Positions 37,428 through 46,257 of a stretch of DNA of 49,686 nt are shown in pieces. Both the position numbers and the translations under genes were made by a program. Position 1 is the first letter of the stretch, and each line of letters opens with the position of its first letter. The notes below the pieces were generated by a model. That model was not told where the DNA came from. It ran no database searches and was given only the letters and a program-made list of their open reading frames with translations. This DNA is from Microcaldota archaeon (lineage in GTDB: Archaea; Micrarchaeota; Micrarchaeia; Micrarchaeales; Micrarchaeaceae). The DNA lies in contig JAKACK010000006.1 of NCBI GenBank assembly GCA_021821445.1, positions 1-49,686 of the forward strand. The letters are read 5' to 3'.

Positions 37428-38675
37428 CTCTATTTTGTCACCCACTTTTGGTGCGTATGCATCAAATCCTTCTCCACGTAATGTTTCAGCGAATAATTTT
37501 GTATTCTCCTCACTTCCATGTACGCAGATAACTGTGTTAGGTGCACTCTCTCTTACGTACTTGTATAGATCCTCTTTTCCACTGTGTGCTGAGAAATCGT
37601 AGGTTTCTACAGGGAATTTTATGTCTGTTAATTGTTCATCGATCATCATTTTCTTTTGCTCGATTAGCATTCTTCCATTTGTTCCCTCTACCTGGTATCC
37701 CGTTAAGAATATCTTTGATTTCTTGTTCAGTTTCTTTATATAATCTAATACAGGTCCACCATTTAGCATTCCTGCTGTTGTGAGTATTATAGATGGAGTT
37801 GTCAATGCTGCTTCTCTGTCGTCTCTTGATTCTATCCAATTAGATTTTGCAATTGATTTATCTAGAGATGCTGCATTTCTTATACGCTCTTCTCCTTCTG
37901 TTATTGCATGAGTTGCTTTTCTTATCATACCATCTACATAAGTACGATCTGCAAGTCCTCTTTCATAAAGAAGGGTTAATAGCTCTTGCCCTCTACCTAT
38001 TGCGAATGCAGGAACTAAAGCTGTACCGCCATTATCTAAAGTTTCTTTCACATCTTCTATAAATTTGTTTGATAATGTCTCTCTATCTGGGTGGTCTCTA
38101 TCTGCATAAGTTGATTCAATTATCAGTATATCACTTTTAACCATCTCTGCACCATAATGAAGTATCTGAGGTTCTACCTTAAAATCTCCAGTATAAACTA
38201 TCTTATTGAAAGACTTTGCCTTTGGTCTCTCTATTTGCGTTATGGCACTTCCACTTATGTGCCCTGCATCGAATAGTTTCAATTTCCATCCTCCAAAATC
38301 CGCTGATCTATGATAAGGCATATTTATATAGTTATTTATAAATGCTCTTATGTGCCTCTTTTGAAACTTTGGTGGCAAATGCTCCTTCTTAGCTATTTTT
38401 ATAGAATCCTCTAATAATAGATTCACCAATGATAGAGTTGATGAGGTACCAAATGTTGGCATTCTCATATTCTTGTATAACAATGGTATTGAACCACTGT
38501 GATCCAAATGTGCATGGCTTATAACCAATGCATCTATCTTTGGCATAGCGACCGGATACTCCGGTGTATTTCCTTCCAGCTTGACTCCATAGTCAAGCAT
38601 CACTTTCTTTTCTGCGTCAAGCATTATTGCTGACCTGCCGACTTCTTGTCCGGCACCGAATATTCTTATATTCAT
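37416..38675 (-). CDS. Beta-CASP metallo-beta-lactamase RNase (archaeal CPSF-like/aCPSF2-type)
   Basis: MNIRIFGAGQEVGRSAIMLDAEKKVMLDYGVKL, ISHAHLDHSGSIP, VYTGDFK, ESTYADRDHP, LTTAGMLNGGPVLDYI, YDFSAHSGKEDL. Confidence 0.93.
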   Translation of the reverse strand: MNIRIFGAGQEVGRSAIMLDAEKKVMLDYGVKLEGNTPEYPVAMPKIDALVISHAHLDHSGSIPLLYKNMRMPTFGTSSTLSLVNLLLEDSIKIAKKEHLPPKFQKRHIRAFINNYINMPYHRSADFGGWKLKLFDAGHISGSAITQIERPKAKSFNKIVYTGDFKVEPQILHYGAEMVKSDILIIESTYADRDHPDRETLSNKFIEDVKETLDNGGTALVPAFAIGRGQELLTLLYERGLADRTYVDGMIRKATHAITEGEERIRNAASLDKSIAKSNWIESRDDREAALTTPSIILTTAGMLNGGPVLDYIKKLNKKSKIFLTGYQVEGTNGRMLIEQKKMMIDEQLTDIKFPVETYDFSAHSGKEDLYKYVRESAPNTVICVHGSEENTKLFAETLRGEGFDAYAPKVGDKIEIKD

Positions 38676-38784
38676 GTTCACATCTTTATTTTTTTAAATA
38701 AAATATTAAAATGGTGGTAATTGTTTAAATAGGTTTAGTTTATTATTTTTCAATTAAGGAGAATACGTAAGAAAAACTAAAGTT

Positions 38785-39165
38785 TTATATAACATCAGAT
38801 TGATTTTTAAATTTTATAACCTTTTTATCCTTCCGTTCGAACAGAAGTGTACTGGATTCCTTTTCAAATTCCAATTCTAAATTAGATATTTTTTTATCAA
38901 TATTCTCCGATATAGAATTTAAATTTTTTTTGGTATCTTTTCTATTTAAATGGTTATTTTCAATATTACTATATTCTTTATATATATCGTTTTCTAAAGT
39001 TTTAATTTTTTCTCCTACTTTTAAATAATCATCATCGCCAGTCAGTAATGACAACTGATAATTTAATTTATTACCATACTTTAATAATTTTGATAAATCT
39101 TTTAAAGATTCTTGCCTTTGATGATGTATCATTAATAATTTAAGATAATTTTTTGTTTCACTCAT
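38785..39165 (-). CDS. Hypothetical coiled-coil protein
   Basis: MSETKNYLKLLMIHHQRQESLKDLSKLLKYGNK...; no recognised family. Confidence 0.45.
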   Translation of the reverse strand: MSETKNYLKLLMIHHQRQESLKDLSKLLKYGNKLNYQLSLLTGDDDYLKVGEKIKTLENDIYKEYSNIENNHLNRKDTKKNLNSISENIDKKISNLELEFEKESSTLLFERKDKKVIKFKNQSDVI

Positions 39166-39351
39166 TAATTGCACCATAAATAAATATCTTATCACACTTA
39201 ATGAATATTATTAAATATTTATATTTATCGTTTAGGTCTGCGTTTATTGCGAAATCTCCATCTATATTTATCAAGTTTATAATTTTACATTAGTAATAAT
39301 TTATATAGTTATTTATGCCTAATATATATTATTACTTATGAGTTGTTTTGT

Positions 39352-40224
39352 ATGGTAGAAAATATTACTTTTTCGGATTTACTTGCTTTGGAGAAGATAA
39401 CTCCAAATACGATTGTTGAAAAATTTGGATCTTTAATAAACTCATCTTTTTTTGATGCTGCTAACATATTAGGTTCGCTTAAGATAAAAGGACTTGTTGA
39501 TTATGGTACATCAGCTCCTGGACAAAATGTAATTCAAATAACTGAATTGGGTAAAAAAGTTTTGGATGACGCAAAATCTAAAAGTGCAATGGAAATTGAT
39601 AAATTAGATATCGAAATCATACATCAGTTATCTTCAGGAAAAAGAAACCTTGTAGATATAAGTAATTCCATAAATGTAGGTCAAACTGATTTGGCTATGC
39701 ATCTTTCTAAGTTACAGGACAAAGGATATGTTGAATCAGGATTTAGAAATGGAATTGTTAACTTAAATTTGACAGATAAGGGCTTTAATTTTAAAGTGGA
39801 TGATGTTCCCACACAATCAAACAATGAGGTAAACGAAGAAAAACCAGAATCAAGCATTCCAAATGATGAATCCATAATGCCTGCAGAAAGTTCTGCGATA
39901 ATGGAAGAGAAAACAATAGAAGAGGATAAACCCTCAATAGAAAAACAACAAGCAGACAATACAGAAAGTAGCAAGGAAGCAAATACTGAAAAAATTGAAA
40001 ATAATAAAGCTAAAGATATATCTAATACAGATAATATTGATGAATCAGATACAACACATGAAATAGAGGATTTAAGAAAAATATCTGAAACCATGAAACC
40101 TAGTGATGAGGAGCTTAGTCAAGAGTTGAAAGCAAAACATAAAGGTTCAGGAGGTAAAAAAATTATTATCGGATTAATAATAGTCATCATCGTTGTTATT
40201 ATTTTAGTATTGAAATTCAGATAA
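39352..40224 (+). CDS. Tandem winged-helix protein with acidic linker and C-terminal TM anchor
   Basis: Two wHTH-like segments (residues ~15-75 and ~80-150), Glu/Ser/Asp-rich linker, C-terminus KGSGGKKIIIGLIIVIIVVIILVLKFR. Confidence 0.7.
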   Translation: MVENITFSDLLALEKITPNTIVEKFGSLINSSFFDAANILGSLKIKGLVDYGTSAPGQNVIQITELGKKVLDDAKSKSAMEIDKLDIEIIHQLSSGKRNLVDISNSINVGQTDLAMHLSKLQDKGYVESGFRNGIVNLNLTDKGFNFKVDDVPTQSNNEVNEEKPESSIPNDESIMPAESSAIMEEKTIEEDKPSIEKQQADNTESSKEANTEKIENNKAKDISNTDNIDESDTTHEIEDLRKISETMKPSDEELSQELKAKHKGSGGKKIIIGLIIVIIVVIILVLKFR

Positions 40225-40253
40225 CTTTATCAAACATATTAAAAGGTGGATAT

Positions 40254-40895
40254 ATGTCAGATGAGAATGCAAATATGATGGATTATATAGAAGCAGCGAA
40301 TCTGCTTAAAAAGTATAGCATTAGAGTAGTTGACTCTAAGTACATTGAAAGTGAAGACGATGCAGTTTCTTTTTCTAATGGAGATACAATTGTTATGAAA
40401 GTATTATCTGATAAGGCTTTACACAAAACAAAGAGTGGCGTTATAAAATTGGATTTATCAAAAGAAGATGATATAAGAACTGCTTATAAGGATTTAATAG
40501 AAAAATCTGCTGATTTAAAACCCTACAAAATATTAGCTCAAAAAATGATAAAAGGAGGTATAGAAATTATAATTGGAGGTAATACCGATCCATCTTTTGG
40601 TAAAGTGTTATTGCTGGGTTTTGGAGGTATATATGTAGAGACTTTCAAAGATGTTTCAATGAGGGTATGCCCAATCAATGAATTTGACGCTGGAAATATG
40701 ATAAGTGAATTGAAATCAAAGAGAATAATAGCCCCTGATGAGAAATCAGAGAACATGATAAAGGATCTTCTGATGAAAGTTTCCAAGTTATTGGTTGAAA
40801 ATGATAATATATCTGAGCTTGATCTTAATCCGTTAATATTACATGATGGAACTTATGATGCTGTAGATTTAAGATTTATTTTAAAGGGTGAATGA
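40254..40895 (+). CDS. Acetyl-CoA synthetase (ADP-forming) beta subunit (ATP-grasp)
   Basis: AANLLKKYSIRVVDSKYIESEDDAVSF...LAQKMIKGGIEIIIGGNTDPSFGKVLLLGFGGIYVE...ELDLNPLILHD. Confidence 0.92.
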   Translation: MSDENANMMDYIEAANLLKKYSIRVVDSKYIESEDDAVSFSNGDTIVMKVLSDKALHKTKSGVIKLDLSKEDDIRTAYKDLIEKSADLKPYKILAQKMIKGGIEIIIGGNTDPSFGKVLLLGFGGIYVETFKDVSMRVCPINEFDAGNMISELKSKRIIAPDEKSENMIKDLLMKVSKLLVENDNISELDLNPLILHDGTYDAVDLRFILKGE

Positions 40896-40896
40896 T

Positions 40897-42297
40897 ATGG
40901 AAGATATGTCTAGTAGTATAAAAATTATGATGAATCCGAAAAATGTTGCGATTGTTGGCGCATCATCAAATCCTGATAAGGTTGGTTATTCAATACTAAA
41001 GAATTATTTGGATTTAGGTTATAAAGGTAAAATATATCCAGTAAATATAAAAGAAGAATCTATTTTAGGCTTGAAGGTTTATAAGAGTGTTTTGGATATA
41101 CCTGAACCTGTAGATGTTGTAGTAGTCGCTGTTCCTGCTCCTTTAGTGCCTAATATAATAGATGAATGTGGTAGAGCAAAAAGTAAAACAGTCGTTGTAG
41201 TTACTGCAGGATTTGCTGAAGTTGGAGAGGTTGAACTTGAAAAGAAGTTAGTAGAAACAGCAAATAAATACAATTTACCTGTATTAGGTCCTAATTGTGT
41301 AGGTGTTATGGATTTAGGTTCTGGTGTTGATACTCTATTCTTACCAGCTTATAAATTTGATAGGCCAGGAATAGGAACATTAGGATTCGCATCTCAGAGT
41401 GGATCTGTAGCTGGAAACATACTTGATGTAATAGGAGGTGAAAATTTAGGATTGTCAAAATTCATTTCTTATGGAAATGCATCAATTATAAATGAAACAG
41501 ATATACTGAATTATTTCGCAGATGATGAGGATACAAAGGTATTGGTGTTTTATTTAGAGGGTGCTAAAAGGGGCAAGGAATTTATAGAAGCTGTAAAAAG
41601 AATAGGTGTTAAAAAACCTGTCATAATAGCTAAGGGAGGAGAAACAGAAGCAGGGGCACAAGCAGCACATTCACACACAGCATCTTTAACTGGTAATTAT
41701 CAAGTATATGATGCAATATTCAAACAGTATGGTTTCATCCACTCCAATAATTTAGATGAGATTATAAGCTTAGCTAAAATATTTGACAAACAGCCCTTAG
41801 TTACTGGTAATAGGGTTGGTTTAATAACGAATGGAGGAGGAACTGGTGTATTAGCAACAGATGCACTTTATAACAATGGATTGGTACTTGCAGATTTAAC
41901 ACAGGAATCAAAGGATTATTTGAGAAAAGTTATGCCACCTATTGTGAATATAAGAACACCTCTTGATATAGGAGGAGATGCGGATTATGCAAGATTTAAT
42001 GACGCGATAAAAACAGTATTGAATGACGATAACGTCGATGTACTTGCTATAATCGCATTATTCCAAACTCCAGGTGCGGATTCAAAAGTAGCGCAGGCAA
42101 TATGCAATTACAGTGTAGATTCTAAGAAACCTATAGTTGTTATAAGTGATGGAGGTAGTTATACACAGACACATAAAAAGATAATAGAATCTTCAGGTAT
42201 ACCAGTTTATAGTTCACCTGAAATGGCGGCAAAATCAATATCTGCTTTGATAAATTACGCAAAGTACAAAGAAGCTGCATCAAAATTATATGAATAA
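40897..42297 (+). CDS. Acetyl-CoA synthetase (ADP-forming) alpha subunit
   Basis: MMNPKNVAIVGASSNPDKVGYSILKNY, LGPNCVGVMD, SQSGSVAGNILD, SHTASLTG, NGGGTGVLATDAL. Confidence 0.94.
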   Translation: MEDMSSSIKIMMNPKNVAIVGASSNPDKVGYSILKNYLDLGYKGKIYPVNIKEESILGLKVYKSVLDIPEPVDVVVVAVPAPLVPNIIDECGRAKSKTVVVVTAGFAEVGEVELEKKLVETANKYNLPVLGPNCVGVMDLGSGVDTLFLPAYKFDRPGIGTLGFASQSGSVAGNILDVIGGENLGLSKFISYGNASIINETDILNYFADDEDTKVLVFYLEGAKRGKEFIEAVKRIGVKKPVIIAKGGETEAGAQAAHSHTASLTGNYQVYDAIFKQYGFIHSNNLDEIISLAKIFDKQPLVTGNRVGLITNGGGTGVLATDALYNNGLVLADLTQESKDYLRKVMPPIVNIRTPLDIGGDADYARFNDAIKTVLNDDNVDVLAIIALFQTPGADSKVAQAICNYSVDSKKPIVVISDGGSYTQTHKKIIESSGIPVYSSPEMAAKSISALINYAKYKEAASKLYE

Positions 42298-42397
42298 TTT
42301 TGTTTTTTAGATTTTTTATTTATTTCTAAATTCACGAAAGGATTAAATAGTTTTCATAAACAATAAATTTATATCAGCTTATTTCTTAAGTGGTAAT

Positions 42398-42805
42398 ATG
42401 ACTAATTTAAACGATGTTAAACCAGAACAATTGGTGGCAGCAGCCTCAATTAAGTTAAAAGATGTGATGACAAAGCCAGATTACATTAATTTTGTAAAGT
42501 CAGGAGCAGGTAAGGAGAGGCCTCCTATAAGTCCAGACTTTTGGTTCATGAGATCTGCTTCGATATTGCGTCAGGTGTACATAAACGGACCTATAGGTGT
42601 CTCTAAATTGAGAACTAAATATGGAAACAGCAAAGGTCACACAGTACATAGAAAACATAGTGTTAGAGCAGGTGGAAGTATAATAAGAGATATATTCCAA
42701 CAGCTTGAAAAAGCGGAATTGGTGAAAAATACACCTTCAGGAAGAATTATAACTCCAAAAGGTATGTCTTTCTTAGATAAAGTTAGTAGAGAGATAAAAA
42801 GTTGA
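42398..42805 (+). CDS. rps19e: 30S ribosomal protein S19e
   Basis: PDFWFMRSASILRQVYINGPIGVSKLRTKYG...AGGSIIRDIFQQLEKAELV...GRIITPKGMSFLDKVS. Confidence 0.95.
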   Translation: MTNLNDVKPEQLVAAASIKLKDVMTKPDYINFVKSGAGKERPPISPDFWFMRSASILRQVYINGPIGVSKLRTKYGNSKGHTVHRKHSVRAGGSIIRDIFQQLEKAELVKNTPSGRIITPKGMSFLDKVSREIKS

Positions 42806-42810
42806 TTAAA

Positions 42811-43122
42811 ATGCCCAATGTTAACTCTGATGATGAAGAAAACAGAAGTTACAAAAAAGCATTGGATAAAATGTATCGTAAGATGGAGGAGGAGGAAAAG
42901 ATAAAAAGCCTTATGAGGCAGCTCTTAGATCCCGATGCATATGAAAGAATGATGAACATAAAGGCATCAAATGAGGATTTGTATATGCAGTTTGCAAGTC
43001 TTCTGGTTCAATTGGTGCAGTCAAATCAGATAAGAGGCAGAATTACAGATGAACAGTTAAAAGGTCTATTATCTAGATTTACAGCTAGACATGAACCTAC
43101 CATAAATATAAAGCACAAGTGA
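42811..43122 (+). CDS. PDCD5-family DNA-binding protein
   Basis: EEKIKSLMRQLLDPDAYERMMNIKASNEDLYMQFASLLVQLVQSNQIRGRITDEQLKGLLSR. Confidence 0.9.
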   Translation: MPNVNSDDEENRSYKKALDKMYRKMEEEEKIKSLMRQLLDPDAYERMMNIKASNEDLYMQFASLLVQLVQSNQIRGRITDEQLKGLLSRFTARHEPTINIKHK

Positions 43123-43126
43123 TATT

Positions 43127-43300
43127 ATGTCAAAAAAGGATGAAATAAAAAAGAAAAGACTTGGAAAATTTATAAAACAGAATAGGAGACTTCCAGTTCT
43201 AGCTTCTATAAGGACAAAAAGAAGGCTTGAAACAAATAAGTTTACAAGAGACTGGAGACATGTTAGAATAAGGAAAAAGGTCGATATAAATGGCAAGTAG
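43127..43300 (+). CDS. rpl39e: 50S ribosomal protein L39e (57 aa, absent from supplied ORF track)
   Basis: MSKKDEIKKKRLGKFIKQNRRLPVLASIRTKRRLETNKFTRDWRHVRIRKKVDINGK*; PDCD5-L39e-L31e order is typical of archaea. Confidence 0.88.
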   Translation: MSKKDEIKKKRLGKFIKQNRRLPVLASIRTKRRLETNKFTRDWRHVRIRKKVDINGK

Positions 43301-43691
43301 ATTGTTAACAGTTAGTATTAGAAATTACGTAAATAGGCAACCTCGTGGTAAAAGGAGAAATAGAACAGTCAGATACATCAGGGAGCAGATTGCACATTAT
43401 ACAGGTATGGAAGTAGAACAGGTAAAACTAGATAAAAAACTAAATGAAAAAATTGTAAAATTTTATTCTAAGTCTGCAGTACCAGTAAAGATGAAATTGG
43501 AAATAGATAAGGATAAAGTTATTGCAGCACCATTTTTAGCAGAAAATACTGAAATTCCAAAACCAAAGGAACTTACAAAAGATTCAAAAGAAAACAATAA
43601 AGACAATAAAAATCTAAAGGAGACAAACAAAAAAGTTGAAGAGAAAAAAGAAACTGAAAAAGATTCAAAGAATGATCACTCCAAGGAGTAA
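43290..43691 (+). CDS. rpl31e: 50S ribosomal protein L31e with Lys/Glu-rich C-terminal extension
   Basis: LTVSIRNYVNRQPRGKRRNRTVRYIREQIAHYTGMEVEQVKLDKKLNEKI core; tail KELTKDSKENNKDNKNLKETNKKVEEKKETEKDSKNDHSKE. Confidence 0.88.
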   Translation: MASRLLTVSIRNYVNRQPRGKRRNRTVRYIREQIAHYTGMEVEQVKLDKKLNEKIVKFYSKSAVPVKMKLEIDKDKVIAAPFLAENTEIPKPKELTKDSKENNKDNKNLKETNKKVEEKKETEKDSKNDHSKE

Positions 43692-43747
43692 TCAGCTTAT
43701 TTTATTTTATTACATTTAAAATATCTTTTTATTCATAAGGTATAGTG

Positions 43748-44422
43748 ATGTCAGCCATAAAATATATAATTAGGGGAAGTGATTACATAGGTGCATTTGC
43801 CAGTGTGACTGATAAGTATGCATTTATAGGATTTGGACTGACAAAGAGTAATGAGGAAGTTATAGAAGATACATTAAAGGTTAAAATTGTAAATACCTCA
43901 ATGATGGGATCGGATTTAATTGGAATATTTTCAAAGGCTAATTCAAAAGGGATTCTGTTTCCTAGTATGATTTCAAATTATGAGATTGATGCATTAAAAA
44001 AACTTAAACTTGATTTTAACATAGGTATATTGGATACGGATCTGAATGCAATTGGAAATAATATATTACTAAATGATAATATAGCATTTATAAATCCGGA
44101 TTATAGTATACCTAATGCAAAGATAATAGAGGATGTATTTGATGTAGAGGTTGTTAGACTTTCAACAGGAGAGTTTAAAACAGTTGGAGCTAATAATTTA
44201 CTAACAAATAAAGGATTAATAGTAAATAATGATATAAGCGATGAAGATAAAGATAAGGTTGATTCTATAACCGGATTTAATTCAATAAGATCTACAGCAA
44301 ATTATGGTTCTTTAAGTGTTGGTTTATCTGCAATCGCCAATTCAAATGGTATTATAGCAGGAGAAGCAACCACAGGATTTGAATTAGAGAGGTTAAGGCA
44401 AGGTTTAGATATTGAAGATTAG
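43748..44422 (+). CDS. eif6: Translation initiation factor 6
   Basis: SDYIGAFASVTDKYAFIGFGLTKSNEEVIEDTLKVKIV...SDLIGIFSKANSKGILFPSMIS; aIF6 repeats. Confidence 0.92.
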   Translation: MSAIKYIIRGSDYIGAFASVTDKYAFIGFGLTKSNEEVIEDTLKVKIVNTSMMGSDLIGIFSKANSKGILFPSMISNYEIDALKKLKLDFNIGILDTDLNAIGNNILLNDNIAFINPDYSIPNAKIIEDVFDVEVVRLSTGEFKTVGANNLLTNKGLIVNNDISDEDKDKVDSITGFNSIRSTANYGSLSVGLSAIANSNGIIAGEATTGFELERLRQGLDIED

Positions 44423-44430
44423 GTGATAAA

Positions 44431-44628
44431 ATGATGTATGAAGTTAGTGGATCAATAAGAAAAGCAAAAGGAAAACATATAAATTTTAAATTCAGTGTAG
44501 ATGCGAAGAGTGAAAAGCATGCGAAGGATATCGCTATGGTACGCATAGGTGCAAAGCAGGGCATAAACGCTGAAAAGATAAATATCGAAAAGGTAGAAGT
44601 CTTAAAGGAAGAGAAAATAGAAAAATAA
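44431..44628 (+). CDS. rplX: 50S ribosomal protein LX (L18Ae/L20a)
   Basis: YEVSGSIRKAKGKHINFKFSVDAKSEKHAKDIAMVRIGAKQGINAEKINIEKV; follows aIF6 as in other archaea. Confidence 0.85.
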   Translation: MMYEVSGSIRKAKGKHINFKFSVDAKSEKHAKDIAMVRIGAKQGINAEKINIEKVEVLKEEKIEK

Positions 44629-44639
44629 TTGGTGTAAAC

Positions 44640-45053
44640 ATGGAGGATAAAGCAGATTATGATGAGGCCTCCTTAAATTATATGAGGCAGGTTTACCAAG
44701 AGAGATATGAGGAGTTATCTCGATCTTTAGACTTAGAGGTTAAAAAGATAGAGAGCTATAATAAGGTATTAGAATCTGTAAACAAGCTTGATGAATTAAA
44801 AGATAAGAACACCCTTTCATCTTTTGGACAGGGTTTTTATATAAAATCTAAGATTGAATCCACTGAAAATTTAATTGTATATGTAGGTGGTGGATATTAT
44901 GTTGAAAAGAATGGGGAGGATACAAAAACCTTCATAAATTTAATGATTAATAAAGAGAGAGGAATCATTTCCAATATAATTAAAGCAAAAGATGAGGTTG
45001 AAGAAGGGCTTATAAAACTTGAATATGGATCTTTAGAGTCTTATAATCGTTGA
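44640..45053 (+). CDS. pfdA: Prefoldin alpha subunit
   Basis: Coiled-coil ends with beta hairpin core LSSFGQGFYIKSKIESTENLIVYVGGGYYVEKN; between LX and FtsY as expected. Confidence 0.85.
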   Translation: MEDKADYDEASLNYMRQVYQERYEELSRSLDLEVKKIESYNKVLESVNKLDELKDKNTLSSFGQGFYIKSKIESTENLIVYVGGGYYVEKNGEDTKTFINLMINKERGIISNIIKAKDEVEEGLIKLEYGSLESYNR

Positions 45054-45058
45054 TATCT

Positions 45059-46201
45059 ATGTTTGATTCTTTAAAAAAGAAACTCTCGGATGCTATAAAA
45101 TCTTTTTCTGAAAAAGAAATAACTGAAAGTAGGGAATCAAAAGAAGAAAGTTCTGAAAATTTAGAGAATGTTGAAAAGGATAATAATCAAGAGGAATCAG
45201 AAATTGAAGATATTGATAAGGAACAAAATTTAGATAAAAAATCTGGATTAAATAATAATTTAAATAAAAATAACATAGAGGCTAATGAAACCGAGAAAAC
45301 AAAGGTAAAGATTTCTAAGTCTACAAAGATAAAATCTGTTTTCTCCGGAAAAATAAAACTAAATGATTCAGACATCTATAATTTTCTTGAGAATATAAGG
45401 ATGATATTATTACAATCTGATGTTTCTTTCGATACAACTGAAAAGTTGATGGAATTATTGGATAAAGAATTACATGAAGGCAAATTTAATAAAAAGGATT
45501 TAAGTGATGAATTAATTAATTCAGTTAGGAATTCAATAGGAGATGTAATAGATAAAAAATCTTTTAATTTATTTGATTATATAAATGAACAGCTTAAGCT
45601 CAATAATAAACCATTTAAAATTATGTTTTTAGGTTTCAATGGGACTGGAAAGACCACTACAATAGCAAAGATAGCTTATAATCTTAAGAATAATGGTAAA
45701 AGTGTTGTATTGTCTGCTAGTGATACATTTAGAGCCGCAGCTATAGAACAGTTGAATTATCACGCAAAAAAGATTGGTGTACCTATAATAAAAGGTACTT
45801 ATGGTGCAGACCCTGCTAGCATTGCTTTTGATGGTATAGCTTATGCAAAATCGCATTCAATTGATGTTGTTTTAATAGATACATCAGGTAGGCAGGAAAC
45901 AAATAAAAATTTAATGGGAGAACTTGAAAAGATTTCTAGGATATCAAAACCTGATTTAACTATATTTGTTGGGGAAAGTATATCAGGTGGGGATTTATCT
46001 GAGAGAATTAAAGAATTTAGCCAACATCTGAAAATAGATGGGGTAATATTGACAAAATTGGACTGCGATGTTAAAGGAGGCAGTGCTATATCTATATCAA
46101 TGGAGACGGGAATTCCTATATATATGTTTGGAACTGGAGAGGGTTATTCGGATTTTATTAATTATGATTCTTCTTATATTTTAAAATCTTTAATTCCCTA
46201 A
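45059..46201 (+). CDS. ftsY: SRP receptor FtsY with acidic N-terminal region
   Basis: IMFLGFNGTGKTTTIAKIAYNLKNNGKSVVLSASDTFRAAAIEQLNYHAKKIGVP, DTSGRQETNKNLMGEL, LTKLDCDVKGGSAIS. Confidence 0.95.
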   Translation: MFDSLKKKLSDAIKSFSEKEITESRESKEESSENLENVEKDNNQEESEIEDIDKEQNLDKKSGLNNNLNKNNIEANETEKTKVKISKSTKIKSVFSGKIKLNDSDIYNFLENIRMILLQSDVSFDTTEKLMELLDKELHEGKFNKKDLSDELINSVRNSIGDVIDKKSFNLFDYINEQLKLNNKPFKIMFLGFNGTGKTTTIAKIAYNLKNNGKSVVLSASDTFRAAAIEQLNYHAKKIGVPIIKGTYGADPASIAFDGIAYAKSHSIDVVLIDTSGRQETNKNLMGELEKISRISKPDLTIFVGESISGGDLSERIKEFSQHLKIDGVILTKLDCDVKGGSAISISMETGIPIYMFGTGEGYSDFINYDSSYILKSLIP

Positions 46202-46257
46202 TTTTACATCATCTTTTTATAATTTAAATTCGTAATAATCTTGATATGGTGTTTTAG

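Noticed and set aside
39225-39265. Locally less AT-rich intergenic patch cgtttaggtctgcgtttattgcgaaatctccatc as an sRNA
   Set aside because: No canonical C/D boxes, tRNA arms or clear hairpin; insufficient evidence.
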